41,481 nt of DNA from Bog-473 sp035552095 (GCA_035552095.1 DASZMA010000185.1:1-41481), one strand, 5' to 3'. Shown: positions 17,842-29,557, counted from the first letter of the stretch. Notes: a model not told the origin generated them from the sequence alone. Translations and numbers: made by a program.

Positions 17842-17842
<1 letters not shown>
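16883..17842 (+). CDS. atpH: ATP synthase F1 subunit delta with duplicated N-terminal domain
   Basis: Connects the b stalk to the top of the alpha/beta head. 319 residues against about 180 usual. The extra length is a second copy of the helical N-terminal domain: residues 7-100 begin GYASAI and run through LLDSKVSAPARRLAAF, and residues 125-217 begin GYATAI and run through LLEGKVPPSTISLIGY. The C-terminal domain follows (VRAAAPIEDGQR, then GAVIQIGDLQVDAS, about 225-290). The mycobacterial b-delta fusion has, as I recall, a similar extra domain in its linker. Start GTG 16883; the stop shares a base with the atpA start (TGATG). Confidence 0.92.
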
Positions 17843-19365
<1,523 letters not shown>

Positions 19366-19368
19366 CCA

Positions 19369-20292
19369 ATGGCCGGAGGCCAAGAGCGCGTGCTGCGGCG
19401 TCGTATCCGCAGCGTGCAGTCCACCAGGAAGATCACCAAGGCCATGGAGCTGATCGCCGCGTCGCGCATCGTGCGCGCCCAGGCCCGTATCGCGGCCAAC
19501 CGGCCCTACCGCTTGGGCATGGAACGGATCCTGCGGCTCACGGCGGCAGCGGATCCGGCCGCGGCGGAAAAGCTGTTAGGCACGCCCGAGTCGCCGACCC
19601 GGGTGGGCGTACTGGCCATCGTGGGCGACCGCGGCCTGGCCGGTTCTTACAACTCGGGAGTGCTCCGAGCCACCGAGCGTCTGGTGGCCGAATACCAGCG
19701 CACCGGGGCCGAAGTGACGGTGTGGTCGGTGGGCAAGAAGGCACCGGGCTACTTCCGCTACCGCGGTATTGAGATTGCCCAGTCCTTCGCCGGCATCGCC
19801 GACCGTCCAGAGTTTGTCGACGCCCGTGCCGTGGCGGCCACGGTGACCGCACCGTTCGTCGCCGGTGAGATGGACCTGGTGCAGATGGTTTCCACCCGCT
19901 TCATCTCGGCCGGCACCCAGCGGGTGCAGACCCTGCAGATGCTGCCGCTCCCGTTGCCCGAGGTGGACGAAGAGGCCGCTCCGGGCATCGACGACGTTGT
20001 CGGCAGCTCGGGCCTCCACGGCTACACCGAATTCGAGCCCGAGCCCGAGCAGTTGTTGGCTGAGCTGGCCCCTCGAGCGGCCGAGTCCGAGATCTTCGCC
20101 GCCCTGTTGGAAGGCTCGGCCTCCTTCTTCACCGCCCAGCAACGGGCCATGGCGGCGGCCACCGAGAACGCCGACGAACTTGTCCGCACCCTGACCCGCG
20201 TCATGAACCGCGCCCGTCAGGACTCCATCACCACCGAGATCATGGAAATCGTTGGCGGCGCCGAGGCGCTCCGCCAGTCGAAGGGAGCTTGA
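19369..20292 (+). CDS. atpG: ATP synthase F1 subunit gamma
   Basis: Central rotor shaft, 307 residues. The N-terminal helix carries RRRIRSVQSTRKITKAMELIAASR and the C-terminal helix AMAAATENADELVRTLTRVMNRARQDSITTEIMEIVGGAEA. These form the coiled-coil; the Rossmann-like middle contains VGDRGLAGSYN. It starts three bases after the atpA stop. A segment around 195-225 (VDEEAAPGIDDVVGSS) is longer and more acidic than in E. coli. Confidence 0.97.
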   Translation: MAGGQERVLRRRIRSVQSTRKITKAMELIAASRIVRAQARIAANRPYRLGMERILRLTAAADPAAAEKLLGTPESPTRVGVLAIVGDRGLAGSYNSGVLRATERLVAEYQRTGAEVTVWSVGKKAPGYFRYRGIEIAQSFAGIADRPEFVDARAVAATVTAPFVAGEMDLVQMVSTRFISAGTQRVQTLQMLPLPLPEVDEEAAPGIDDVVGSSGLHGYTEFEPEPEQLLAELAPRAAESEIFAALLEGSASFFTAQQRAMAAATENADELVRTLTRVMNRARQDSITTEIMEIVGGAEALRQSKGA

Positions 20293-20297
20293 CCACA

Positions 20298-21748
<1,451 letters not shown>

Positions 21749-21749
<1 letters not shown>

Positions 21750-22258
21750 TGGCCGACGACGTCTTCGGCGTGGAGGTCGTCACGCCTGAGCAGTCCCTGG
21801 TCGCCGGGGCCGCCACTGCGGTGGTGCTGGCGACGTCGGAGGGCGCGCTGACCGTCCTCGACGGGCACACCCCCCTGGTCGGCGACGTGGTGCCCGGACT
21901 GGTCAAGGTGGACCTGGCCGACGGGACCGAGCTCCGGCTGGCCGTGCATGGTGGCTTTGTGCAGGTCGACACCAGCCCCGGCGCGGCCGAGGGGCTGGCC
22001 GAGGGTGACGGGCCGCTGCCCGGCCTTTCGACCCGGGTCACCGTGCTGGCCGGGATCGCCGAGCTCTCCGAGGAGATCGACGTGCCGCGGGCTGAAGCGG
22101 CCAAGGAAGCAGCCACGGCGCGGGTGAGCGAGCTGAGCGGGACCAGGGGTGGCGCTTCGGACCAGGATGGCGAGGCGCCCGATGTGGCGCTGGCCGAGGC
22201 GGAGCGGGCGCTGGCCCGGGCCGAGCTCCGGCTGGAAGTGGCCAGCACCCCGAGCTGA
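21749..22258 (+). CDS. atpC: ATP synthase F1 subunit epsilon
   Basis: Rotor subunit that couples the shaft to the c ring and can inhibit ATP hydrolysis. 169 residues, longer than the usual 120-140. The beta-sandwich (1-85) contains VEVVTPEQSLVAG, ALTVLDGHTPLVGDVVPG and LAVHGGFVQV; the C-terminal helices follow. The region 125-150 is a hydrophilic insert (GTRGGASDQDGEAP) between the two helices. Start GTG 21749. Last gene of the cluster. Confidence 0.92.
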
Positions 22259-22295
22259 GTGTTCGTCGGGGTCGGCGGAGGCTGAACTCCCTGCG

Positions 22296-22316
22296 CCGGC
22301 GGCCAATTCTCGCCGG
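22296..22316. terminator. Possible bidirectional terminator between atpC and glpX
   Basis: In the 70-base gap between the convergent atpC and glpX, CCGGCG (22296-22301) pairs with CGCCGG (22311-22316) around a nine-base loop. CTCCC/GGGAG flanks can extend it with a bulge. There is no T-run on either strand, so its strength is doubtful. Confidence 0.35.
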
Positions 22317-22328
22317 GAGAGCTATCCC

Positions 22329-23336
22329 CTAAGAAAACGGGATAGAGCTGTACTCGGCCAGCTTGGTCAGGGCGTGGTTGGCGTCGATCTTGCGCAGGGT
22401 GCCGGACTTGGACCGCATGACCAGCGACTGGGTGGTGGCCCCGAACTCGTGATAGCGCACACCCTGGAGCAGCTCGCCGTCGGTGATCCCGGTGGCGGCG
22501 AAGAAGCAGTTGTTGCCCTGCACCAGGTCGTCGGTCGAGAGCACGGCATCGAGCTGGTAGCCGGCCGCAATGGCCGCGTTGCGCTCACCCCCGTCGCGGG
22601 GGTAGAGCCGACCCTGAATCTCCCCGCCCATGCACTTGAGGGCGGCCGCGGCCAGCACCCCTTCGGGAGTGCCGCCGATGCCGAAGAGGATGTCGGTCCC
22701 GGCTCCGGGCCACCCGGTGGCGATGGCCCCGGCCACGTCCCCGTCAGTGATGAGGCGGATGCGCGCCCCGGTGGCCCGCACCTCGGCGATCAGTCCGTCG
22801 TGCCGGGGGCGGTCGAGGATGACGGCCGTCAGGTCGCGTACCGGGCGCCCCAGCGCCTCGGAGAGGGCGTGCAGGTTCTCGGTCGGGCTGCGGCGGATGT
22901 CGCAGGCGCCCTTGGCCCGGGGTCCCACGGCCAGCTTCTCCATGTAGACGCACGGCCCCGGATCGAACATGGTGCCCCGCTCGGAGACGGCGATCACGGC
23001 CAGGGCGCCGCCCCGGCCCAGCGCGGTCAGGGTGGTGCCGTCAATGGGGTCGACGGCGATGTCGGTCTGGGGCGGGGTGCCGTCGCCGATCCTCTCGCCG
23101 TTGAAGAGCATGGGAGCGTTGTCCTTCTCGCCCTCGCCGATGACCACGATGCCGTCCATCGGGACCGAGGAGAGGACCACCCGCATGGCCTCGACGGCGG
23201 CCCCGTCCGCCCCCAACTTGTCGCCCCGGCCGACCCAGCGGCTGGCCGCCATGGCGGCCGCCTCGGTGGTGCGGACCAACTCCATGGCCAGGTTCCGGTC
23301 AGGGGCTTGCGGGTTGGTGGCCACGGTCCGAACCAT
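22329..23336 (-). CDS. glpX: Fructose-1,6-bisphosphatase class II
   Basis: Gluconeogenic phosphatase, 335 residues from ATG 23336; a much longer in-frame reading upstream is the antisense of murA and is rejected. Signatures: VVIGEGEKDNAPMLFNGERIG, the metal/phosphate site DPIDGTT, ILDRPRHDGLI, and GIGGTPEGVLAAAALKCMGG. GlpX is the usual FBPase of actinobacteria. It is divergent from murA with about 60 bases between starts. Confidence 0.96.
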   Translation of the reverse strand: MVRTVATNPQAPDRNLAMELVRTTEAAAMAASRWVGRGDKLGADGAAVEAMRVVLSSVPMDGIVVIGEGEKDNAPMLFNGERIGDGTPPQTDIAVDPIDGTTLTALGRGGALAVIAVSERGTMFDPGPCVYMEKLAVGPRAKGACDIRRSPTENLHALSEALGRPVRDLTAVILDRPRHDGLIAEVRATGARIRLITDGDVAGAIATGWPGAGTDILFGIGGTPEGVLAAAALKCMGGEIQGRLYPRDGGERNAAIAAGYQLDAVLSTDDLVQGNNCFFAATGITDGELLQGVRYHEFGATTQSLVMRSKSGTLRKIDANHALTKLAEYSSIPFS

Positions 23337-23383
23337 AGTTGGTGGGCGCTCCCGAACGGCCGGGCCGGGTTGGCGCCAGCGGC

Positions 23384-23396
23384 GATACTGGAGGCC
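23384..23396 (+). promoter_or_regulatory. Candidate leaderless -10 of murA
   Basis: GATACT at 23384-23389 stands seven bases before the GTG at 23397, so RNA would start at or one base before the start codon. No Shine-Dalgarno at usable distance. Confidence 0.4.
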
Positions 23397-24659
23397 GTGG
23401 AACAGATCGTGGTCCAGCCCAATGGCCCCCTGGCCGGCTCGGTTCGGGCCGGTGGGGCCAAGAATTCGGCCCTCAAGTTGATGGTGGCCTGCCTGCTCAC
23501 CGAGGGCCGCACCGTGCTCAGCAACATGCCCCGCATCAGTGACGTGGACTCCATGGCCGACGTGCTGCGGGCGGTGGGTGCCCAGGTGGAGCGGTTGGAC
23601 AACGGTGACGTCGCCGTCACCACCCCGGCCGCCGGTGACCTCCACCCGGTCGCCCCCCTCGAGCTGGTGGAGCGGATGCGGGCCTCGGTGGTCGTGCTCG
23701 GCCTCCTCCTGGCCCGCTGCGGGGAGGTTTCCATGCCGCTGCCCGGCGGCGACGACTTCGGTGAGCGGCCCATCGACTTCCACGTCAACGGGCTCACGGC
23801 CATGGGGGCGCGCTTCGAGTCCTCCCGCGGCCAGGTGCGGGGGCGGGTCGACGGGGGCCGCCTGGTCGGCACCCGGGTGGTGCTGGAGTACCCCAGCCAC
23901 ACCGCCACCGACAACCTGCTCATGGCGGCCGTGCTGGCGAAGGGCACCACGGTGATTGAGAACGCGGCCAAGGAACCCGAAGTGAGCGACCTGGCCGACC
24001 TGCTGTGCGCCATGGGGGCGGTCGTCCGGGGGGCGGGTACCTCGCGCCTCGAGATCGAGGGGGTCGAGGAGCTGCACCCGACCCAGCACACCGTCGTGCC
24101 CGATCGGGTGGTGGCCGCCACCTTCCTGGCCGCCACCGGCATCGCCGGCGGTGACGTCACCATTGAGGACGCCCGCCCCGACCACATGGAGATGGTGCTG
24201 CGCAAGGTCAACCAGATGGGCGTGCTGACCGAGATGGGCCCCCACGGGCTGCGGGCCACCGCCAGCCGCCGCTTGAGCGCCGCCGACGTGGCCACCCTGC
24301 CCTATCCGGGTGTGGCCACCGACTACAGCCCGCTCCTGGTGGCCATGCTCACCGTGGCCGACGGGGTGGGCATCCTGACCGAGAATCTCTTCTCGGGCCG
24401 CTTCCGCTACGTCGAGGAGCTCCGGCGCATGGGGGCGGACATCCGCACCGAGGGGCACCACGCCGTGGTGCGCGGGGTACCCCGGCTCTCGGGCGCCCCG
24501 GTCCGGGCGCCCGACATCCGGGCCGGCGTCGCCCTGGTCCTGGCCGGGTTGGTGGCCGAAGGGGAGACCGTGGTCACCGGCGCGCACCACATCGGCCGGG
24601 GGTACGAGGACCTGGTTGGTGATCTCTCCTCGCTGGGTGCCAAGGTGGTACTGCAATGA
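23397..24659 (+). CDS. murA: UDP-N-acetylglucosamine 1-carboxyvinyltransferase
   Basis: First committed step of peptidoglycan synthesis: transfer of enolpyruvate from PEP to UDP-GlcNAc. 420 residues from GTG 23397; the long upstream extension of this frame is antisense to glpX and is rejected. Lys22-Asn23 (GGAKNSALK) are conserved. The active-site loop reads LPGGDDFGERP, so the catalytic/fosfomycin Cys is Asp119, as in mycobacteria. The later TDYSPLLVAML and DIRAG segments are present. The end overlaps meaB (ATGA). Confidence 0.96.
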   Translation: MEQIVVQPNGPLAGSVRAGGAKNSALKLMVACLLTEGRTVLSNMPRISDVDSMADVLRAVGAQVERLDNGDVAVTTPAAGDLHPVAPLELVERMRASVVVLGLLLARCGEVSMPLPGGDDFGERPIDFHVNGLTAMGARFESSRGQVRGRVDGGRLVGTRVVLEYPSHTATDNLLMAAVLAKGTTVIENAAKEPEVSDLADLLCAMGAVVRGAGTSRLEIEGVEELHPTQHTVVPDRVVAATFLAATGIAGGDVTIEDARPDHMEMVLRKVNQMGVLTEMGPHGLRATASRRLSAADVATLPYPGVATDYSPLLVAMLTVADGVGILTENLFSGRFRYVEELRRMGADIRTEGHHAVVRGVPRLSGAPVRAPDIRAGVALVLAGLVAEGETVVTGAHHIGRGYEDLVGDLSSLGAKVVLQ

Positions 24660-25627
24660 CGACCCGCCCCCCCACCGATCCGGCCGAGATGCTGGCCCGG
24701 GCCCAGCAGCACGACCGGGTGTCCCTGGCCCGCCTGCTCTCCCTGGTCGAGCGGGGCGGCGAGCCCGGGTTGGCCGTGGCCCGGCTGGCTTATCGCGAGC
24801 CCATCCCGTACTCGGTCGGCCTGACCGGCGCCCCCGGGGCGGGCAAATCGACGCTGACCGACCAGCTGATCTCGGTGGCCCGGCGGGGCTGGCCCGAGCC
24901 ATCGCCCGAACCCATCGACCAGGTTGGCGTGCTGGCCGTCGACCCCACCTCGCCCTTCAGCGGGGGGGCCATCCTGGGGGACCGGGTGCGCATGCAGCAG
25001 CACGCGCTGGACCCGACCGTCTTCATCCGTTCCATGGCCACCCGGGGGCACCTCGGCGGCCTGGCCCTGGCCGTGCCCGACGCCGTCCGCGTCCTCGGCG
25101 CCGCCGGCCTGCCGCTGGTCATCGTCGAGACGGTCGGCGTGGGGCAGATGGAGGTCGAGGTGGCCTCGGCCGCCGACACCACCATCGTGGTGGTCACGCC
25201 TGGCTGGGGCGACTCCATGCAGGCCAACAAGGCCGGCCTCTTGGAGGTGGCCGACCTCTTCGTCATCAACAAGGCCGACCGCCCCGGCGCCCGCGAGGCG
25301 CGCCGCGACCTCGAGCAGATGCTCGACCTCTCCAGCCTGGGCGAGTGGCGCCCGACCATCGTCGACACCACGGCCACCAGCGGCGCCGGGCTGGAGGACC
25401 TCTGGGGGGAGATCGCCCGCCACCGCACCTACCTGCTCGAGTCGGGGGCCATGGTGCGCAAGCGGGCCGAGCGGCTGGGCCACGAGTTGCGCCGGGTGCT
25501 GCTGGCCCGCAGCAAGGCCCGGATTGACGAGCTGGCGTCGGGCGAAGAGTTCACCAGCGCGGTCAAGGCGATGGCGGCCGGGGAGATCGACCCGTATCAA
25601 GCCGCCGACCGCCTCCTGGGGCAGTGA
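24656..25627 (+). CDS. meaB: MeaB/ArgK-family GTPase, methylmalonyl-CoA mutase chaperone
   Basis: G3E P-loop GTPase that loads and protects cobalamin-dependent acyl-CoA mutases. 323 residues. Walker A GLTGAPGAGKST near 55-66, the VDPTSPFSGGAILGDRVRM segment, switch region ETVGVGQ(M)E, guanine motif NKAD near 203, and a C-terminal dimerisation helix. GTG/ATG choice: the ATG overlaps the murA stop. No mutase gene is in the window; the next gene is an enoyl-CoA hydratase, which suggests a link with acyl-CoA use. Confidence 0.93.
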   Translation: MTTRPPTDPAEMLARAQQHDRVSLARLLSLVERGGEPGLAVARLAYREPIPYSVGLTGAPGAGKSTLTDQLISVARRGWPEPSPEPIDQVGVLAVDPTSPFSGGAILGDRVRMQQHALDPTVFIRSMATRGHLGGLALAVPDAVRVLGAAGLPLVIVETVGVGQMEVEVASAADTTIVVVTPGWGDSMQANKAGLLEVADLFVINKADRPGAREARRDLEQMLDLSSLGEWRPTIVDTTATSGAGLEDLWGEIARHRTYLLESGAMVRKRAERLGHELRRVLLARSKARIDELASGEEFTSAVKAMAAGEIDPYQAADRLLGQ

Positions 25628-25662
25628 CGGTCCGGCCGTGAAGGAGGTCCCGGCGGGTCCAC

Positions 25663-25674
25663 TACGGTGCGCCA
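25663..25674 (+). promoter_or_regulatory. Leaderless promoter -10 of the enoyl-CoA hydratase gene
   Basis: TACGGT at 25663-25668, then exactly six bases, then ATG at 25675. No Shine-Dalgarno at usable distance (a GGAGG at about 25643 is too far). Confidence 0.5.
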
Positions 25675-26448
25675 ATGGCTGACCCCTTCGTCACCGTCGA
25701 GCGCCGAGGTGACGGGGTCGCCCTGATCCGGCTGGACCGGCCCAAGGCCAACGCCCTCTCGGGCGCCGTGCTGGCCCAGATGTACGCCGCCGCCCAGGAG
25801 TTGCAGGACGACCCGCCCGGCGCCGTCGTGCTCTGGGGTGGGCGGCGCATCTTCGCCGCCGGGGCGGACATCGTCGAGCTGGACGGCGCCGGGGCCGGCG
25901 CCGTGGGGGCCAACTTCACCAGCGCGCTCGGCGCCCTGGCCGCGGTGCCCCGGGCCACCATCGCCGCCATCAACGGGTACGCCCTGGGCGGCGGGCTGGA
26001 GCTGGCCCTGGCCTGCGATCTGCGGGTGTGCGCCGAGGACTCCAAGCTGGGCCTGCCCGAGGTCCTGCTCGGGGTGATCCCCGGCGGCGGGGGCACCCAG
26101 CGCCTGCCCCGCCTCATCGGCTCCTCCCGGGCCAAGGAGATGATCTTCAGCGGCCGCCAGGTGCCGGCGGCCGAGGCGCTGGCCATCGGGCTGGTCAACC
26201 GGGTGGTGCCGCCCGACCAGGTACTCGAGGCCTCCCTGGAGTGGGCGGCCCAGCTGGCCCGGGGCGCCGTGCTGGCCCATGCCCTGGCCAAGTCGGCGCT
26301 CGACCGCGGCCTGGAGGGGACGCTGGCCGAGGGGCTGCTCACCGAGCAGGAGGCGTTCGCCGCCGTGGGCCGCACCGAGGACGCCCGCCGGGGCATCGCC
26401 TCCTTCACCGAGCACGGCCCCGGCCGGGCCACCTTCGTCGGCCGGTGA
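25675..26448 (+). CDS. Enoyl-CoA hydratase/isomerase family protein
   Basis: Crotonase-fold enzyme, 257 residues. The oxyanion-hole segment FAAGADIVEL (about 60-69) and GYALGGGLELALACD are present. Both catalytic glutamates of true hydratases are in place: Glu in GGGLELA and Glu in LPEVLLGVIPGGGGTQRL. A role in beta-oxidation or polyketide/branched-chain degradation is likely; the substrate is not readable. It lies between meaB and treS. Confidence 0.92.
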   Translation: MADPFVTVERRGDGVALIRLDRPKANALSGAVLAQMYAAAQELQDDPPGAVVLWGGRRIFAAGADIVELDGAGAGAVGANFTSALGALAAVPRATIAAINGYALGGGLELALACDLRVCAEDSKLGLPEVLLGVIPGGGGTQRLPRLIGSSRAKEMIFSGRQVPAAEALAIGLVNRVVPPDQVLEASLEWAAQLARGAVLAHALAKSALDRGLEGTLAEGLLTEQEAFAAVGRTEDARRGIASFTEHGPGRATFVGR

Positions 26449-26472
26449 CGCGGTGAGAGTGACGCGGTGAGA
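26445..26472 (+). repeat. 14-bp perfect tandem duplication at the hydratase/treS junction
   Basis: GTGACGCGGTGAGA occurs twice head to tail (26445-26458 and 26459-26472). The first copy contains the stop of the hydratase gene; the treS start GTG at 26475 comes three bases later. It multiplies GTGA start/stop-like tetramers. Confidence 0.9.
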
Positions 26473-26474
26473 CG

Positions 26475-28325
26475 GTGAGCTCACCCCCCATCCCGGTCAG
26501 CGCCGGTGAGGGCCCCTTTGACCCGTCGGTGCGCTGGTTCCAGCACGCCGTCTTCTACGAGGTGCTGATCCGCGGCTTCTTCGACGCCAACAACGACGGC
26601 ACCGGCGACCTCAAGGGGTTGCGCGAGAAGCTCGACTACATCGAGTGGCTGGGCATCGACTGCATCTGGATGCTGCCCTTCTATCCCTCGCCCATGCGCG
26701 ACGGCGGCTACGACATCAGCGACTTCTTCAACGTGCACCCCGACTACGGCAGCATCGGGGACCTGGTGGGGTTCCTGGAGGACGCCCACCGCCGGGGCAT
26801 CCGGGTTATCGCCGACCTGGTCATGAACCACACCAGCGACCAGCATCCCTGGTTCATCGAATCGCGCTCGAGCCGGGACAACGCCAAGGCCGACTGGTAC
26901 GTCTGGAACGACGACGATCAGCGCTGGCCTGACGCCCGGGTCGTCTTCACCGACGTCGAGCGGTCCAACTGGACCTGGGACGACACCCGCCAGCAGTACT
27001 ACTGGCACCGCTTCTACCACCACCAGCCCGATCTGAACTACGAGAACCCCGAAGTGGCCGACACCATGATCGACCTGGTGCGCTTCTGGTTGGACCTGGG
27101 CTTCGACGGCTTCCGCCTCGACGCCGTGCCCTACCTCTACCAGCGCGACGGCACGTCGGGCGAGCACCTGCCCGAGACCCACGCCTTCATCCGCCGCATC
27201 CGCAAGCAACTCGAAGCCGACTACCCGGGGCGCATTCTGCTGGCCGAGGCCAACGGGTGGCCGAGCGACGTGGCCGACTACTTCGGCGACGGCGACGAGT
27301 GCCATCTGTGCTTCCACTTCCCGCTGATGCCGCGCCTGTTCATGGCCGTGCGGCGCGAGCAGCGCTATCCCATCACCGAGATCCTGGCCCAGACCCCGGT
27401 CATCAACGAGTCGTGCCAGTGGGCCATCTTCCTGCGCAACCACGACGAGCTCACGCTCGAGCAGGTCAGCGACGAGGACCGCGACTACCTCATCGCCGAG
27501 TACGCCAAGGACCCCCGCATGAAGCGCCACATGGGGATCGGCCGCCGGCTGGCCCCCCTGCTCGACAACGACCGCCGCACGGCCGAGCTGCTCTACGCCC
27601 TCCTCCTCTCCCTGCCCGGGAGCCCCGTCATCTACTACGGCGACGAGATGCTGATGGGCGACAACATCTATCTGGGCGACCGCGACTCGGTGCGCACCCC
27701 CATGCAGTGGTCGCCCGACCGTAACGGCGGGTTCTCCAAGGCCGACTTCGCCCAGCTCTACCTGCCCCCGCTGATGGACCCCGTCTACGGGTTCAGCGCG
27801 GTGAACGTGGAGGCGCAGCTGCGCAACCAGGGATCGTTCCTGCACTGGCTGCGCCGCATGTTGACCGAGCGCCGGGCCCTGCCGGTCATGGGGGTGGGCG
27901 AGATGGAGGTGCTGCCCTGCGCCAACCCCTCCGTCCTGGCCTACATGCGCTCGGGGGAGGTGGCCGACATCCTGACCACGCCGTCGGGGCCGCTCACCCA
28001 GGCCGCCGCCCCGGCCAGCGGCGCGCTGGACGACCGGGACTGGCGGCGCACCACGGTGATGGCCCGCACCGTCCCGGCCGGCAACGAGGGCGAGGGCGAC
28101 GCCGTCGTGCGCCGGTCCCAGGCTGTGCTGTGCGTGCACAACCTCAGCCGCTTCGCCCAGCCGGCCGAGCTCTCCTTAGCCAAGTGGACGGGCTCGGTGC
28201 CCTATGAGGTGCTGGGCCGCGTCCCCTTCCCGACCGTCACCGAGGAGCCCTACGCCATCACCCTGCCGCCGTACGGCTTTCTCTGGTTCGACCTGGTGCC
28301 CGAGGAAGGGCGGTCGACGGAGTGA
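26475..28325 (+). CDS. treS: Trehalose synthase (maltose alpha-D-glucosyltransferase), GH13
   Basis: Isomerises maltose and trehalose. 616 residues, start GTG 26475. TIM-barrel signatures: FYEVLIRGFFDANNDGTGD, DLVMNHTSDQHPWF, the nucleophile in DGFRLDAVPYL, acid/base in LLAEANGWP, and the third carboxylate in FLRNHDELTL. The TreS C-terminal beta domain (VLCVHNLSRFAQPAEL) is interrupted by an extra hydrophilic stretch at about 500-555 that I do not recognise from TreS. The stop overlaps the kinase-like gene (GTGA). With maltokinase it would feed the GlgE alpha-glucan route. Confidence 0.95.
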   Translation: MSSPPIPVSAGEGPFDPSVRWFQHAVFYEVLIRGFFDANNDGTGDLKGLREKLDYIEWLGIDCIWMLPFYPSPMRDGGYDISDFFNVHPDYGSIGDLVGFLEDAHRRGIRVIADLVMNHTSDQHPWFIESRSSRDNAKADWYVWNDDDQRWPDARVVFTDVERSNWTWDDTRQQYYWHRFYHHQPDLNYENPEVADTMIDLVRFWLDLGFDGFRLDAVPYLYQRDGTSGEHLPETHAFIRRIRKQLEADYPGRILLAEANGWPSDVADYFGDGDECHLCFHFPLMPRLFMAVRREQRYPITEILAQTPVINESCQWAIFLRNHDELTLEQVSDEDRDYLIAEYAKDPRMKRHMGIGRRLAPLLDNDRRTAELLYALLLSLPGSPVIYYGDEMLMGDNIYLGDRDSVRTPMQWSPDRNGGFSKADFAQLYLPPLMDPVYGFSAVNVEAQLRNQGSFLHWLRRMLTERRALPVMGVGEMEVLPCANPSVLAYMRSGEVADILTTPSGPLTQAAAPASGALDDRDWRRTTVMARTVPAGNEGEGDAVVRRSQAVLCVHNLSRFAQPAELSLAKWTGSVPYEVLGRVPFPTVTEEPYAITLPPYGFLWFDLVPEEGRSTE

Positions 28326-29557
28326 GCCCGCAGAGCGCGCCGGCCGTTCGCACCCTGGTGCAGGCCTGGCACGCTCATCGCAGCGGCGACGGGTCGACGC
28401 CCCCGGTCACGTTGCGGCGCACCGAGGTCATCCGGCCCGGCCGGCCCGGCCTGCTCGACGTGGTGGCCGAGGTGGACGGGCGGCTGGCCCACCTGGTGGT
28501 GGGGCTGCGCGCGGTGGGGGACGAGCCCCATTTCCTGCGGCCCGGCGACGAGGTGGCGCTCGGCCTGCTCGAGGACGGCGACGGTCTGGCCGTCTGCACC
28601 GACGCCCTGCGCGACGCCCAGTTGGCCCCGCTGCTGCTGGCCACCCTGCGCGGCGTGGCGATCCGCCCCGGGCCGGTGGCCGTGATCCGCGACGACGAGG
28701 AGGCCACGGTTCTCGACTGCGGCGACCGCGGTGACCTGATCGTCTTCCCGTGGGTGCGCGACACGCCCCACCCCGCCGTCGACTTCATGGTGGCGCTGGA
28801 CCTGGCCGGCTTCAACCACGTGGCGGCGCCGCTCGTGCGTTGGAGCTGGGAAGGCCGTGATCTGGGCGTGGTCCAAGAGCCGCTGGCCGACCGCTCCAGT
28901 GGCTGGGCCCTGGCGCTGACCTCGCTGCGCGACCTCTACGCCTCGGGGGGCCGGCCCGAGGCGGCCGGGGGCGACTTCGGCCCCGAGGCGTACGCGCTGG
29001 GCACCATGTGCGCGCGCATGCACCTAGCCCTCGACGGCGTCTTCCACCGCTACCCCGAGCCGGTGGCCCACTGGGTGGACGAGGCCGAAGTGCTGATCGC
29101 CGCGGCCGATCCCGAGCTGCTGGCCGTCCCCGGTGTGGCCGATCTGACCAAGGCCTTGCGGGCGAGCGAGCTCCGGCTGCCCGTGATCCGCACCCACGGC
29201 GACTTCGGGCTGGGCCGCACGGCGCGGACCGACGCCGGCTGGGTGGTGAGCGACTGCCTGCCCGGCGGGGTCCTGCCCGGCCTGGTCGAGCCCAAGAGCC
29301 GCTCCCCCCTGGGCGATGTGGCCGACCTTTTGTGGTCGCTGCACCAGGCCGGCCTGGCCGCGGCGGACGAGCGGGACCCGGCCGGCCGCCTGGACCTGGC
29401 GCCGTTGGGCCAGGCCTGGGAGGGTCGCAACCGGCGGGCCTTCCTCAACGGCTACCTGAGCACGCCGGGCATCACCGGCCTGACCGGGCCCGACCGCGAG
29501 GTGGTGCGCAACCTGGTGGCGCTCTTCGAGCTGGCCCGCTCGGTGCGGGCGGACTGA
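28322..29557 (+). CDS. Divergent maltokinase-like protein
   Basis: 411 residues, coupled to treS, in the position of maltokinase (Mak/Pep2), which makes maltose-1-phosphate from TreS-derived maltose. The N-terminal cap domain has TEVIRPGRPGLLDVVAEVDG, and the kinase C-lobe reads VIRTHGDFGLGRTARTDAGW. The usual HGDxHLGQ loop has become HGDFGLGR, and the metal motif DFEGEPxRP has become DCLPGGVLPG, though the HGD Asp and the SPLGDVADLLWSL helix remain. It may be a diverged kinase with altered substrate or lowered activity. No fusion to TreS. Confidence 0.75.
   Translation: MSPQSAPAVRTLVQAWHAHRSGDGSTPPVTLRRTEVIRPGRPGLLDVVAEVDGRLAHLVVGLRAVGDEPHFLRPGDEVALGLLEDGDGLAVCTDALRDAQLAPLLLATLRGVAIRPGPVAVIRDDEEATVLDCGDRGDLIVFPWVRDTPHPAVDFMVALDLAGFNHVAAPLVRWSWEGRDLGVVQEPLADRSSGWALALTSLRDLYASGGRPEAAGGDFGPEAYALGTMCARMHLALDGVFHRYPEPVAHWVDEAEVLIAAADPELLAVPGVADLTKALRASELRLPVIRTHGDFGLGRTARTDAGWVVSDCLPGGVLPGLVEPKSRSPLGDVADLLWSLHQAGLAAADERDPAGRLDLAPLGQAWEGRNRRAFLNGYLSTPGITGLTGPDREVVRNLVALFELARSVRAD

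Noticed and set aside
22149..23396. Long N-terminal extension of murA
   Set aside because: The extension is antisense to glpX; MurA homology starts at GTG 23397.
23337..24902. Long N-terminal extension of glpX
   Set aside because: It is antisense to murA; GlpX homology begins at ATG 23336.
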